The notes below the pieces were generated by a model. That model saw only the letters and a list, made by a program, of their open reading frames with translations, did not search any database and was not told the DNA's origin. Below, piece after piece: positions 1-7,234 of a stretch of 64,000 bases of DNA. Source of the DNA: Flavobacterium sp. YJ01 (GTDB lineage: Bacteria; Bacteroidota; Bacteroidia; Flavobacteriales; Flavobacteriaceae); assembly GCF_029320955.1 (NCBI RefSeq), contig NZ_CP119757.1:434001-498000 (forward strand). The letters run 5' to 3'. Each line of letters starts with the position of its first letter. Positions within the stretch are counted from its first letter, which is position 1. A program made the translations under genes and the position numbers.

Positions 1-2
1 CA

Positions 3-71
3 CAATTTAGAATTGTTAGAGATTTAATAAAAGAGTATTGCAGAAATTTAGTTGATGAAAATCTTAAATAA
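3..71 (+). CDS. 3' end of an unidentified gene (partial)
   Basis: An open frame enters from the left edge and ends at a TAA at 69-71, giving about 22 residues with a basic and acidic helical look (ending in LVDENLK). It cannot be assigned to a family. The case for a real gene is that a strong hairpin terminator starts 11 bases after the stop and that the next gene runs the opposite way. The reading could still be chance, since the visible piece is very short. Confidence 0.45.
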   Translation, partial: QFRIVRDLIKEYCRNLVDENLK

Positions 72-81
72 AATAATAAAC

Positions 82-110
82 AAAAACCACTCTCAAAAGG
101 GTGGTTTTTC
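82..110. terminator. bidirectional terminator
   Basis: Stem AAAAACCACTCT pairs with AGGGTGGTTTTT around a CAAA loop (one T-G wobble), with an A-run on one side and a T-run on the other. It sits between two converging genes and can serve both strands. Confidence 0.8.
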
Positions 111-112
111 AA

Positions 113-1021
113 TTAATCATGATTTACCATTTGGCGAAAAATCATCAATTCACCACTACTATTCCTTTTCCAAACATTTATGCTTTTCCCTTTCACATTA
201 CCAGTTTTATCGCCATCACTCCAATCTACATTATAAAAGCCAAATTCTACAATTGCTTTTTTGGCAACAATAACTCCCGAAGTCTGAATCGAAATTTGAT
301 CTATTTTTAAAGTTCCAGGTTTTTCGTGTTCTAGAAAATAAGCTGTAATCTCTTTTTCACCAGAGAGAATTGGTGTATAATAAGTTAAATACATTGCATC
401 GGGCATAAACATTTTAGCGTGCTCTGCTCCTAATCTATTCTGAACTAGATTCTTAATAGAACTGTTTCTTTGTATTACTTCTTTAATTAATTTATCTGAT
501 GAAACATATGCTTTTGTTTGAGGAACAAGTTTATCATCAACTTCAGGAATAAATCGATCATCAAAATAACTATTGGCTCCCCAAATTTCAGCCACGATTG
601 TCATAATTTTATCCTTAGTCTCTTTCGTCCACAAAACCATATATTTTCCTGAATAAGTATAAGGTTTCAGGTCTTTTAATTGAAGTTTTTCTGTGAAATT
701 TCCGATTTCTAAAACATAATCATCAAAATCTTGTATTTCTAGAATTGTTTTTTCGAACGAGGTTACTTTTGCCTGCGATAACCATTGCTCATAAAAATCC
801 TTAATAATCTTTTTTCCCGCTCTTTCTCTACTATGTTCGGGCATTAATACAGATTGATCTGTATAAGATTTTAAAAGAATATCTTTATCGTTTTTAATTA
901 AAGCAGAAGCAAAAGAAGAATTATAGTCTTCAAGCCATTTTCTAATATTATTATTTATTTTATTTTCCTGTGCAAAAGCAATTGCTGTAGTAAGAAGAAA
1001 CAGCAAACTAAATTTTCTCAT
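113..1021 (-). CDS. secreted tandem NTF2-like (SnoaL/DUF4440 type) protein
   Basis: The start chosen is the ATG at 1021 because it begins a clean signal peptide (MRKFSLLFLLTTAIAFAQ); an ATG four codons upstream adds only MEFA. The mature protein of about 285 residues reads as two NTF2-like halves. The first (roughly 25-150) has the W-LEDYNSSFASALIKND opening typical of DUF4440/SnoaL proteins, which often carry small-ligand or steroid-isomerase-like folds; the second runs from about 165 to the end. No catalytic residues can be assigned with confidence, so the role is unknown. It is probably periplasmic. A TATATTTG element (rc at 1045-1052) lies just upstream. Confidence 0.7.
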   Translation of the reverse strand: MRKFSLLFLLTTAIAFAQENKINNNIRKWLEDYNSSFASALIKNDKDILLKSYTDQSVLMPEHSRERAGKKIIKDFYEQWLSQAKVTSFEKTILEIQDFDDYVLEIGNFTEKLQLKDLKPYTYSGKYMVLWTKETKDKIMTIVAEIWGANSYFDDRFIPEVDDKLVPQTKAYVSSDKLIKEVIQRNSSIKNLVQNRLGAEHAKMFMPDAMYLTYYTPILSGEKEITAYFLEHEKPGTLKIDQISIQTSGVIVAKKAIVEFGFYNVDWSDGDKTGNVKGKSINVWKRNSSGELMIFRQMVNHD

Positions 1022-1044
1022 AGCAAATTCCATTAAAACAAAAA

Positions 1045-1052
1045 CAAATATA
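1045..1052 (-). promoter_or_regulatory. -7 element candidate for the NTF2-like gene
   Basis: Minus-strand TATATTTG matches the Bacteroidota TAnnTTTG -7 box. No TTG is present at 17-23 bases, so only half of the promoter is supported. Confidence 0.4.
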
Positions 1053-1084
1053 CAATATTGATTTACAATACTTTAAATTGAAAA

Positions 1085-2161
1085 TTATTTAATTAGAAAA
1101 CTGAAATTTTCAACTTCTTCAATTAAATTTTGAATAACAATTCCTGTTGAAACAGCCGAATAACCGTTAATCGATTGTCCTGCCCAAATGCTCACAAAAT
1201 CAGAATTTTTGTGCGATTTAGAGCTTTTTCTCAAATCAGCAGTTAATTTATTTTGATATGGATAAGGAAGAATATATTCTGAATTTTCAATTTCTTCTAT
1301 AAAAGCATTTCTAATTCCGCGCGCGTATCTGCCTGAAAAACTTTTGGTTAAAACGATTTCATTTTCTTTTAAGTTTCGAAGACGCTGTTTTTCAAAATCC
1401 ATCAAAGCACTTTCTAACGTTCCTAAAAACAAGCTTCCAATCTGAAAACCATTTGCTCCCAAAGTTTTAGATGCCAGCAAAGTTTTAGCATTATAAATTC
1501 CTCCAGCATAAATAATCGGTACATTTATATTATCTGCTACTTGCGAAAGCAATGATAATCCTCCAATTTGCGGAATCGTTTCTTCTAAAAAACTTCCACG
1601 ATGTCCTCCTGCTTCAATTCCTTGAACGCAAATAACATCAATTCCGCTTTTCTCCAAAACTAAAGCTTCTTCAACAGAGGTGCAAGTTCCAATAAGAATT
1701 ACATTGTTTTCTTTTAAAAATGCAATACTTTTTTCATCTAAATTACCAAAAGTAAAGCTTACAATTTTACAATTTTCGAGAATAATCGCCTCAATCTGAT
1801 CATGATAATCTGTTAGCTGAATTTCGTTTATATCCGGAAAATCAGCTATAATTTCGTTCCTCTCTGCAATTTCTCTTAAATGCTTTTTCGTTTTATTATA
1901 TTTATTTTCTAGTTCTGGTGTAATTGCATCAATTTTATTCACAAAAATATTTACTGCAAAAGGCTTGTCCGTAAGTTTTTTAGTTTGCTTAACTAATTCT
2001 ATACATTTTTCTGCTGGAAGATCTCCAAGCGCAAGTGATCCTAAAGCGCCAGCATTAGAAGCAGCCGCAGTCATTTCTGGAGTTGTAACACCTAACATTG
2101 GCGCTTGTATTATCGGATAATCAACTTTAAATAAATCTGTTAGAACATTTTTCCATTTCAT
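1085..2161 (-). CDS. nitronate monooxygenase (2-nitropropane dioxygenase family)
   Basis: A 358-residue FMN-dependent TIM-barrel enzyme that oxidises nitronates such as propionate-3-nitronate to the carbonyl compound and nitrite. Seen: the N-terminal substrate/FMN motif (PIIQAPMLGVTTPEM), the glycine motif VQGIEAGGHRG near residue 180-190, and the FMN phosphate motifs IYAGGIYNAKTL and GANGFQIGSLFLGT. Length is normal for the family. It is cytoplasmic, has no operon partner and probably serves detoxification. The family also includes enoyl-ACP reductase FabK-like proteins, but the GIEAGGHRG motif with its His favours nitronate monooxygenase. Confidence 0.88.
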   Translation of the reverse strand: MKWKNVLTDLFKVDYPIIQAPMLGVTTPEMTAAASNAGALGSLALGDLPAEKCIELVKQTKKLTDKPFAVNIFVNKIDAITPELENKYNKTKKHLREIAERNEIIADFPDINEIQLTDYHDQIEAIILENCKIVSFTFGNLDEKSIAFLKENNVILIGTCTSVEEALVLEKSGIDVICVQGIEAGGHRGSFLEETIPQIGGLSLLSQVADNINVPIIYAGGIYNAKTLLASKTLGANGFQIGSLFLGTLESALMDFEKQRLRNLKENEIVLTKSFSGRYARGIRNAFIEEIENSEYILPYPYQNKLTADLRKSSKSHKNSDFVSIWAGQSINGYSAVSTGIVIQNLIEEVENFSFLIK

Positions 2162-2406
2162 AATTTGGTTAATTTTTTTTTCGAATAAATAATTAGAAAA
2201 AAAACTTATTCGTATAATTTCAATAATCTATAAAGATAAGCCACATTCATAATAAAACATTCAATTTTTATAAAAAGAGAAGTTAATTTTTCGACAATTA
2301 ATTCATAACAATGCAATAATTCGTTTTATAAAATGTTTATATATAAAAGATTATGATGCATCTAATCTTATAAAAATCATACCCCTCAAGATTAATATTA
2401 TAGAAC

Positions 2407-3000
2407 ATGAAAAAAATATTTTTGATAATCGCCGTTGCTACTTTTTCATTACAGGGATTTTCACAAGAATTGAACAGTAAATTCAAAAGTATCCCAGCAA
2501 AAAATGCGAATAAAAAAGAAGTTATTCCGCCGAAAGAAGAAGCTCCAAAAGAAAATCCTCCTGCACTTGTAGAAAAACCTGCGCCATTACAGGTTAATCC
2601 AGATGAACTTTTTAAAGACACTAATCTTTACAAACAAGAATCTAATGTTGAAGGAATCTATTACAGAAGAAATCAATTTTTAGGAAACTTCAATACCAAT
2701 GCGGTTACTTCTACGGTTATGTATCGTGATGCCGCTTTTGTAGACGGTGATAAAGTAAAAGTATATTTAAACGACAAAGTTATTGAGCCTGAAGTTTCTT
2801 TGGATGGTGAATTTAAAAGCGTTAAGATTAATTTGGTAAAAGGAATCAACAAAATTGATATAGAAGCTTTAAACGAAGGTTTTGCTTCTCCGAATACAGC
2901 CGAATTTAAAGTTATTGATGACAAAGGAACTGTAATTTCTGCCAGTGAATGGAATGTTGGTACAGGTTATAAGGCTGTAATTGTATTAGTTAAAGAATAA
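2407..3000 (+). CDS. secreted proline-rich protein of unknown function
   Basis: A 197-residue protein with a clear signal peptide (MKKIFLIIAVATFSLQGFSQ). Residues about 30-60 form a Lys/Pro/Glu-rich linker (repeated PPKEEAPKENPP type), and residues 75-197 look like a compact beta-rich domain (KVKVYLNDKVIEPEVS ... SVKINLVKGINKIDIEALNEG), resembling a cadherin- or Ig-like sandwich. I do not recognise a named family. It is likely periplasmic or surface bound. It stands alone and is followed by a good terminator. Confidence 0.75.
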   Translation: MKKIFLIIAVATFSLQGFSQELNSKFKSIPAKNANKKEVIPPKEEAPKENPPALVEKPAPLQVNPDELFKDTNLYKQESNVEGIYYRRNQFLGNFNTNAVTSTVMYRDAAFVDGDKVKVYLNDKVIEPEVSLDGEFKSVKINLVKGINKIDIEALNEGFASPNTAEFKVIDDKGTVISASEWNVGTGYKAVIVLVKE

Positions 3001-3041
3001 TTTCTATACAGGAAAGTCGTTTAAAATCATAAAAAACATTT

Positions 3042-3068
3042 AAAACTGCTAACTTCAGCAGTTTTTTT
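3042..3068 (+). terminator. rho-independent terminator
   Basis: Stem AAAACTGCT / AGCAGTTTT with a 6-base loop followed by T7. It closes the secreted-protein gene immediately before the next promoter. Confidence 0.85.
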
Positions 3069-3069
3069 C

Positions 3070-3100
3070 TTGTATATATGTAGCCAACTACGTAGTTTTG
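3070..3100 (+). promoter_or_regulatory. promoter with overlapping palindromic operator for the GNAT-MarR operon
   Basis: TTG at 3070-3072, a 20-base spacer and TAGTTTTG at 3093-3100 match the Bacteroidota consensus TTG-N17-23-TAnnTTTG. A perfect 12-bp palindrome AACTACGTAGTT (3086-3097) overlaps the -7 element, and GTAGCCAACTAC (3080-3091) is a second, imperfect one. A MarR-type regulator is encoded two genes downstream, so autoregulation is the simple reading. Confidence 0.75.
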
Positions 3101-3126
3101 TACCTATATTAAATTTTGAAATAAAA

Positions 3127-3609
3127 ATGAACATTCAGCCAATACAAAACAAATACGAAAATGAAATTGTAGATTTGATTCTAAACATTCAGCAAAAGGA
3201 ATTTAACGTTCCTGTTACTTTAGAAGATCAACCCGATTTATTAGATATTGAAAACTTTTATTTCAAACCTGGAGGCACTTTTTTAGGAGCTTTTATAGAA
3301 GGAAAATTAGTTGGAACAATTGCTTTGGTAAAATTTAATGATGAAGCCGCAGCCATCAGAAAAATGTTTGTGAAGAAAGAATACAGAGGAAAAGAGTTTC
3401 AGATTGCGCAACAATTATTAGAGCAATTAATCGCATACAGCAAAGAAAACGGAATTAAAAACTTATATTTAGGAACGGTTACTATTCTGCAAGCTGCTCT
3501 GCGCTTTTACGAAAAAAATAATTTTGTTACAATTGCAAAAGAAGCACTTCCAGAAGATTTTCCGTTAATGAAACCTGATAATGTGTTTTGCCATTTAAAG
3601 CTAAACTAA
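3127..3609 (+). CDS. GNAT family N-acetyltransferase
   Basis: A 160-residue single-domain acetyltransferase. ATG 3127 is preferred over an upstream in-frame start that would lie inside the promoter. The core (about 45-145) shows the GNAT pattern: strand GAFIEGKLVGTIALVKF, then AIRKMFVKKEYRGKEFQIAQQLLEQLIAYS, where R/KKEYRGKEFQIA is the acetyl-CoA phosphate loop in a slightly divergent form (usual Q/RxxGxG/A), and ALRFYEKNNFV near the C-terminus. The substrate is unknown. It lies 5 bases before a MarR-type regulator, an arrangement that suggests they respond to the same small molecule. Confidence 0.88.
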   Translation: MNIQPIQNKYENEIVDLILNIQQKEFNVPVTLEDQPDLLDIENFYFKPGGTFLGAFIEGKLVGTIALVKFNDEAAAIRKMFVKKEYRGKEFQIAQQLLEQLIAYSKENGIKNLYLGTVTILQAALRFYEKNNFVTIAKEALPEDFPLMKPDNVFCHLKLN

Positions 3610-3614
3610 AAGAT

Positions 3615-4088
3615 ATGAATATAATTGACGAAATTGGCATTCTGGCCATATCAACAAGATTACAGCGTCTTAGCGAGCAATTACGCAAAGACGGCGCCTT
3701 GATTTACAAATCTTTTGATATTGATTTTGAACCAAAATGGTTTCCTGTAATTTACACTTTGCATGTAAAAGAAATGCTGAGTGTGGTCGAAATTGCTAAT
3801 GAAATTGGTTATAGCCATCCATCAACAATAAGTCTATTAAAGGAATTAGAAAAGCAAAAACTAATTAGTTCTAAAAAAGACAAACATGACGAGCGAAAAA
3901 GATTGATCATTCTAACTCCAAAAGGAAAAGAATTGGTTGTAAAAATGCAGCCCGTTTGGCAGGTAATGAAAAAGGCATTAAACGAAATCACAGACAATCA
4001 AAACAATCTTTTGAAAGCTATAGAAGAAGCCGAACAAAAAATAGCATCGCAAGGATTTTTACAAAGAATTTCAGAAATCAAAAACTGA
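3615..4088 (+). CDS. MarR family winged-helix transcriptional regulator
   Basis: A 157-residue protein starting at ATG 3615; longer reads of this frame would overlap the GNAT gene. Residues about 60-105 form the winged helix (VVEIANEIGYSHPSTISLLKELEKQKLISSKKDKHDERKRLIILTPKGKEL), with the DERKR beta-wing typical of MarR. Flanking helices would make the dimer. Together with the GNAT gene it forms a two-gene operon, and it probably represses the promoter at 3070-3100 through the palindrome there. Its gene converges with the HxlR gene with 2 bases between the stops. Confidence 0.9.
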   Translation: MNIIDEIGILAISTRLQRLSEQLRKDGALIYKSFDIDFEPKWFPVIYTLHVKEMLSVVEIANEIGYSHPSTISLLKELEKQKLISSKKDKHDERKRLIILTPKGKELVVKMQPVWQVMKKALNEITDNQNNLLKAIEEAEQKIASQGFLQRISEIKN

Positions 4089-4090
4089 GT

Positions 4091-4447
4091 CTATTCTTTG
4101 CCTGTAATCTTTTTTCGGTGATTATATCCCCATTTTGCCAAAGAATCAATGACTTCTTTTAAAGTATGTCCATATTCTGTCAATTGATATTCTACAGTTA
4201 TAGGCTGTGTATTCAGAACAGTTCGCGTTACCAGCTGATTTTCTTCGAGATTTTTTAATTCTCTGCTTAACATTTTCCCAGAAATCCCTTCTACTTCACG
4301 AAGCAGATCGGTAAATCTTAATGTATTAAAACATAAAGAAGCGATAATGCTGATTTTCCATCTTCCGTTTAAAATATACATAGCATCATGCACTGCCATA
4401 ATATGTTGCGTGCATTTTTTAGGATCGTGTTTAGGCTCTTTTATCAT
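4091..4447 (-). CDS. HxlR family transcriptional regulator
   Basis: A 118-residue winged-helix regulator; ATG 4447 is chosen since the upstream extension would run through the promoter. The HxlR signature is clear: KKCTQHIMAVHDAMYILNGRWKISIIASL, then RFTDLLREVEGISGKMLSRELKNLEENQLVTR and VEYQLTEYGHTL. Cys12 sits where the redox-sensing N-terminal Cys lies in the family member YodB, which senses quinones and diamide. It is divergent from a nitroreductase gene, as regulator and target usually are in this family, and shares a palindrome with it. Confidence 0.92.
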   Translation of the reverse strand: MIKEPKHDPKKCTQHIMAVHDAMYILNGRWKISIIASLCFNTLRFTDLLREVEGISGKMLSRELKNLEENQLVTRTVLNTQPITVEYQLTEYGHTLKEVIDSLAKWGYNHRKKITGKE

Positions 4448-4499
4448 GATTTTTTTGCTAGTTACCTCGATGTTACAGTTACTTTTGGTAATCAGATGA

Positions 4500-4528
4500 C
4501 AAAAATACACTTAAAGTGTTTACATTTG
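4500..4528. promoter_or_regulatory. divergent promoter pair with central HxlR-type palindrome
   Basis: A perfect inverted repeat ACACTT-A-AAGTGT (4507-4519) lies exactly between a minus-strand -7 box (TATTTTTG, 4500-4507) facing the HxlR gene and a plus-strand -7 box (TACATTTG, 4521-4528) facing the nitroreductase gene. Neither has a TTG at ideal spacing. The geometry lets one bound dimer block both promoters. Confidence 0.7.
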
Positions 4529-4555
4529 AATACAATTTTAATCAATTAAATAAAA

Positions 4556-5188
4556 ATGGCCTTAATAGATGCACTAAAGTGGCGTTACGCTACAAAAAAA
4601 ATGAACGGACAAGCTGTTCCGCAAGAAAAAGTAGACTACATTCTTGAAGCTGCTAAACTTGCTCCTTCTTCATCTGGATTACAACCTTATAAAGTTTTCG
4701 TTGTTACAAATCAGGATTTAAAAGAAAAAATTAGAGCGGTAAGTTTTGACCAAAGTCAAGTTACAGATGCTTCTCACGTTTTGATTTGGGCAGCTTGGGA
4801 CGGATATAGCATTGAACAAATCTCTTCGGTGTTTGACAGAACTACAAACGAAAGAGGAATTCCTTCTAGCGCAATGGACGAATACAAAGCAAGACTTTGG
4901 GGAATGTACGAACCTCTTGGACAAGAATGGCACGCAAATCACGCTGCAAAACAAGCTTATATTTCGTTTGGTTTAGCAATTGCAGCGGCGGCAGAACAGG
5001 AAGTAGATACAACTCCAATGGAAGGTTTTATTCCTACAGAAGTAGATAAATTATTAGGTTTAAACGAACTAGGATTAAAAAGTGTTTTAGTTTTACCTCT
5101 TGGCTACAGAGATGAAGCAAACGACTGGTTGGTTAACTTGAAAAAAGTAAGAACTCCGCAAGAAGAGTTTATCACAGAAATAAAGTAA
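4556..5188 (+). CDS. NAD(P)H-dependent oxidoreductase, nitroreductase family
   Basis: A 210-residue flavoprotein of the NfsB/YdgI type that uses FMN and NAD(P)H to reduce nitro compounds or quinones. Seen: the N-terminal RYATKKMNGQAVPQEKVDYILEAAKLAPSSSGLQPYKVFVV, which holds the FMN-binding R-x-x-x-K and the SSSGLQPY loop, and the C-terminal LGLKSVLVLPLGYRDEANDWL FMN-phosphate region. Length is typical. The divergent HxlR regulator with an N-terminal Cys suggests induction by electrophiles or oxidants. The natural substrate cannot be told from sequence. Confidence 0.92.
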   Translation: MALIDALKWRYATKKMNGQAVPQEKVDYILEAAKLAPSSSGLQPYKVFVVTNQDLKEKIRAVSFDQSQVTDASHVLIWAAWDGYSIEQISSVFDRTTNERGIPSSAMDEYKARLWGMYEPLGQEWHANHAAKQAYISFGLAIAAAAEQEVDTTPMEGFIPTEVDKLLGLNELGLKSVLVLPLGYRDEANDWLVNLKKVRTPQEEFITEIK

Positions 5189-5212
5189 AAAATAATATTT
5201 TCTAGCTTTGTT

Positions 5213-5258
5213 AAAAAGCTTTTGAAATCGCAAATAATGTGACTTCAGAAGCTTTTTT
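5213..5258 (+). terminator. rho-independent terminator
   Basis: AAAAAGCTTTTGAA pairs with TTCAGAAGCTTTTTT with a bulge, then a T-rich tail. It follows the nitroreductase stop by 24 bases. Confidence 0.75.
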
Positions 5259-5458
5259 GTTTTAAATATTTCATTTTTAAACCTTAATAAATTTCAATTC
5301 TATAAAATCAGAAAAAACGATTAAAATGGAAGATTAATTTTTTAACAGTTTTGCTAAAAATAGGTACAAATAGCGGATAATTATATAATATGTTATAACT
5401 AATTTTGTCCGATCCAAAACAATTCAATCTTAATTACAACACATTAAAATCCTACATT

Positions 5459-5836
5459 ATGTCAGATTTTTTAACTCAATTTGGTGAAGACCTAAAGAAA
5501 AACGTCCCAGGTTTTATCGCTGTATCTGTAGCTGAAATCGCTAGCGGAATGTCATATTACTCACAATCAGTTGTTGCAGATTTTGATCCTGAATTAGCAT
5601 CGGCATATAACCTTGAAGTGGTTAAAGCAAAAATGAATGCTATTAAGGCTCTAAATCTACACGGGCAAGTTGTAGACAACATTATGATTACGCTAAGTTC
5701 TCAAATGCACATCATCGATGTATCTGACAATCAGCAGTATTTTATTTATTTAGCAGTAGATTCAACTAGAGCTAATTTAGGTATGACAAAATCGATTTTG
5801 AATAAATACAAGAAAGAAATCGCAACAAAATTGTAA
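5459..5836 (+). CDS. small cytoplasmic protein, possibly Roadblock/LC7-like
   Basis: A 125-residue protein beginning at ATG 5459 (an in-frame TTG further up is less likely). No signal peptide or membrane span. The order helix (SDFLTQFGEDLKKNVPG), strand-turn-strand (FIAVSVAEIASGMSYYSQS), helix (PELASAYNLEVVKAKMNAIKAL), beta hairpin (VDNIMITLSSQMHIIDVSDNQQYFIYLAVD) and final helix (ANLGMTKSILNKYKKEI) matches the Roadblock/LC7 (MglB-like) fold, whose members act as small-GTPase partners. This is a fold-pattern call only. The gene stands alone between two terminators. Confidence 0.6.
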   Translation: MSDFLTQFGEDLKKNVPGFIAVSVAEIASGMSYYSQSVVADFDPELASAYNLEVVKAKMNAIKALNLHGQVVDNIMITLSSQMHIIDVSDNQQYFIYLAVDSTRANLGMTKSILNKYKKEIATKL

Positions 5837-5856
5837 TACCTGTATTTTTTGCCCCG

Positions 5857-5898
5857 TAAAGAGAAATATTCTATAGTGAATGTTTCTCTTTATTTTTT
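5857..5898 (+). terminator. rho-independent terminator
   Basis: TAAAGAGAAATATTC pairs with GAATGTTTCTCTTTA around TATAGT, followed by T7. Closes the small cytoplasmic protein gene. Confidence 0.85.
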
Positions 5899-5959
5899 TA
5901 CAAGAGTTTCAAACTTATATAAAATTTATATATTTAGAAAGTAAAAAATGAATGTTTAA

Positions 5960-6421
5960 ATGGAACTAAGAGCCTATTTTGAAAAATATCCTGATGAAGC
6001 CACTTGTATTGAAGAACTTAAAAACAAGCGCTTAGAAAATGGCATCATTTGCAGGAAATGTGGGCATGACCAGCATTCTTTTAGGCAAAATGATTTAAAA
6101 TTTCAATGCAGAAAATGCGGAAGCAGAATCAGCTTACGATCTGGAACCGTAATGGAAAACTCGAACTTGCCAATACGCTATTGGATGATATGCATTGAAT
6201 TAATGACATTGACTCATAGAAAGATGTCAATTCTCAAAATCCAATATCTTTTAGGACATAAACGTTACGAACCAATTTGGTTGATGGTTCAAAAAATACG
6301 TTTAGTTATGAAAATTAGAGACGAAAAATACCGACTTAGAGCTTATTCTGAATTTGATCCCGAATTTCTTCAAAAAATTGACAAATTGGCTTTAGAGAAA
6401 AAGAAAGAGGCTGATTGTTAA
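5960..6421 (+). CDS. stand-alone IS1595-type zinc-ribbon protein (truncated or domesticated transposase)
   Basis: A 153-residue protein that matches the N-terminal part of IS1595-family transposases: helix MELRAYFEKYPDEATCIEELKNKR, then a zinc ribbon with CRKCG (residues about 32-36) and CRKCGSRISLRSGTVMENS (about 52-70), then a helical region NLPIRYWMICIELMTLTHRKMSILKIQYLLGHKRYEPIWLMVQKIR. The DDE-type catalytic domain that normally follows (full length about 300 residues) is absent and no remnant is visible downstream. The frame is intact with a normal stop. It may be a decayed element or a retained DNA-binding domain; no terminal inverted repeats were found. Confidence 0.75.
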   Translation: MELRAYFEKYPDEATCIEELKNKRLENGIICRKCGHDQHSFRQNDLKFQCRKCGSRISLRSGTVMENSNLPIRYWMICIELMTLTHRKMSILKIQYLLGHKRYEPIWLMVQKIRLVMKIRDEKYRLRAYSEFDPEFLQKIDKLALEKKKEADC

Positions 6422-6473
6422 TGGTTAATGGTTAATGGTTGATGGTTAATTGTTAATTGTTAATTGTTAATGG
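6418..6473. repeat. heptad tandem repeat (TGGTTAA / TTGTTAA)
   Basis: About seven consecutive 7-base units of the form TTAATGG or TTAATTG begin at the stop of the zinc-ribbon gene. Similar runs in either orientation recur in other gaps of this window. Confidence 0.85.
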
Positions 6474-6497
6474 GGAATGCCTTAAAATTTATGCATA

Positions 6498-6564
6498 AAA
6501 AAAGCCACAGATTAAAAGATTAAAATGATTTTTAAAATCAACTTTCTTCTTTTAATATATGGCT
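6498..6564. repeat. imperfect palindrome of the CCACAGATTAAAA family
   Basis: AAAGCCACAGATTAAAAGA near 6498 pairs imperfectly with TTCTTTTAATATATGGCTTT ending at 6564. Other copies of the CCACAGATTAA motif occur at 18.4-18.6, 39.06 and 57.3 kb. Confidence 0.65.
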
Positions 6565-6586
6565 TTAAATTTATTGGTAAAGAACT

Positions 6587-6689
6587 TGACAGAGCTTCGA
6601 CTTCGCTCAGCCTGACAATCAATTGCAATTTATAATTAAGAATTAACCGTTAAAAATTAACAATTAATCATTAATCATTAACAATCAAC
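6587..6689. repeat. GCTTCGACTTCGCTCAG element plus heptad run
   Basis: A GACAGAGCTTCGACTTCG-CTCAGCCTGACA unit (6587-6616) is followed by AATTAACAATTAATCATTAATCA-type heptads running to the stop of the next gene. Both are typical intergenic repeats of flavobacterial genomes. Confidence 0.65.
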
Positions 6690-7234
6690 TATTTTTTCTT
6701 ATTCTTTTTTGCTTTAGTTCTTTTAGCTTTCTTTTTAGCGATTTTCTTTGCTTTTGCTTTGTCTTTCGCTTTTTTCGCTTTTGCTTTCTTTTTAGCTTTA
6801 GCTTTTAATTTTGCTTTTTTAGCTTTTTCTTTCTTAGCGTCTTTTGCTTTTTCTTTTCTTTTAGCTACAGCTTTTTTCTTTTTCAATTTTTCTTTTTTCT
6901 CAGCAAGCTGTTTTTTCTCTTTTTCTTTCATCTTTTTCTTTTTCTTATCGTTTTTAGATTTATCTTCTTTTTCTTCCTCAGTAACTTCTTCTGATGAAAC
7001 TGTTTCCTCAGAAACTTCTTCAGTTTTTTCCTCCTCTTTAACTTCTTCTACAACAACAGCTTCTTTTTCAATTGTTTTTTTAGGAGTCCGTCTCGTTTTT
7101 GGTTTAGATTCCGTAGTTGCAACTGATTCCGTTTCTTGGTTTTGAGCTGTATTTTGCTCATTTTCATCAGTAGAGATAACTGGATTTGCATTTACCTCCT
7201 GATCGATTTCATTAGTAAGCACTTCTTCTGCCAT
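6689..7234 (-). CDS. histone-like lysine/alanine-rich protein with acidic N-terminal half
   Basis: A 181-residue protein with two strongly contrasting halves. Residues 1-95 are acidic with a Thr/Ser/Gln tract and a small basic patch (KPKTRRTPKK near 44-53). Residues 96-181 consist almost only of Lys and Ala with some Glu, Arg and Ile, in repeated KKAKAKKAK-type heptads, like the C-terminal tail of eukaryotic histone H1 and bacterial H1-like proteins. No signal peptide or membrane span. A nucleic-acid-binding or nucleoid role is inferred from composition; ribosome-associated binding is an alternative. The start ATG 7234 is the only sensible one. Confidence 0.7.
   Translation of the reverse strand: MAEEVLTNEIDQEVNANPVISTDENEQNTAQNQETESVATTESKPKTRRTPKKTIEKEAVVVEEVKEEEKTEEVSEETVSSEEVTEEEKEDKSKNDKKKKKMKEKEKKQLAEKKEKLKKKKAVAKRKEKAKDAKKEKAKKAKLKAKAKKKAKAKKAKDKAKAKKIAKKKAKRTKAKKNKKK

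Noticed and set aside
2337..2621. Minus-strand frame of 94 codons overlapping the secreted proline-rich gene
   Set aside because: It covers the signal peptide and linker of a better-supported gene; its composition mirrors that gene's codons.
5405..5458. Longer N-terminus for the small cytoplasmic protein using a TTG start
   Set aside because: It adds an 18-residue polar stretch with no domain role, and a TAATTTTG -7 box (5400-5407) falls in that stretch.
6418..6473. Tandem units considered as a CRISPR array
   Set aside because: Units are 7 bases with no spacers and no cas genes nearby.
6759..7145. Phe/Ser-rich open frame of 128 codons opposite the lysine-rich gene
   Set aside because: It is the complement of Lys and Glu codons (AAA/GAA give TTT/TTC), so the frame is a shadow with no independent support.
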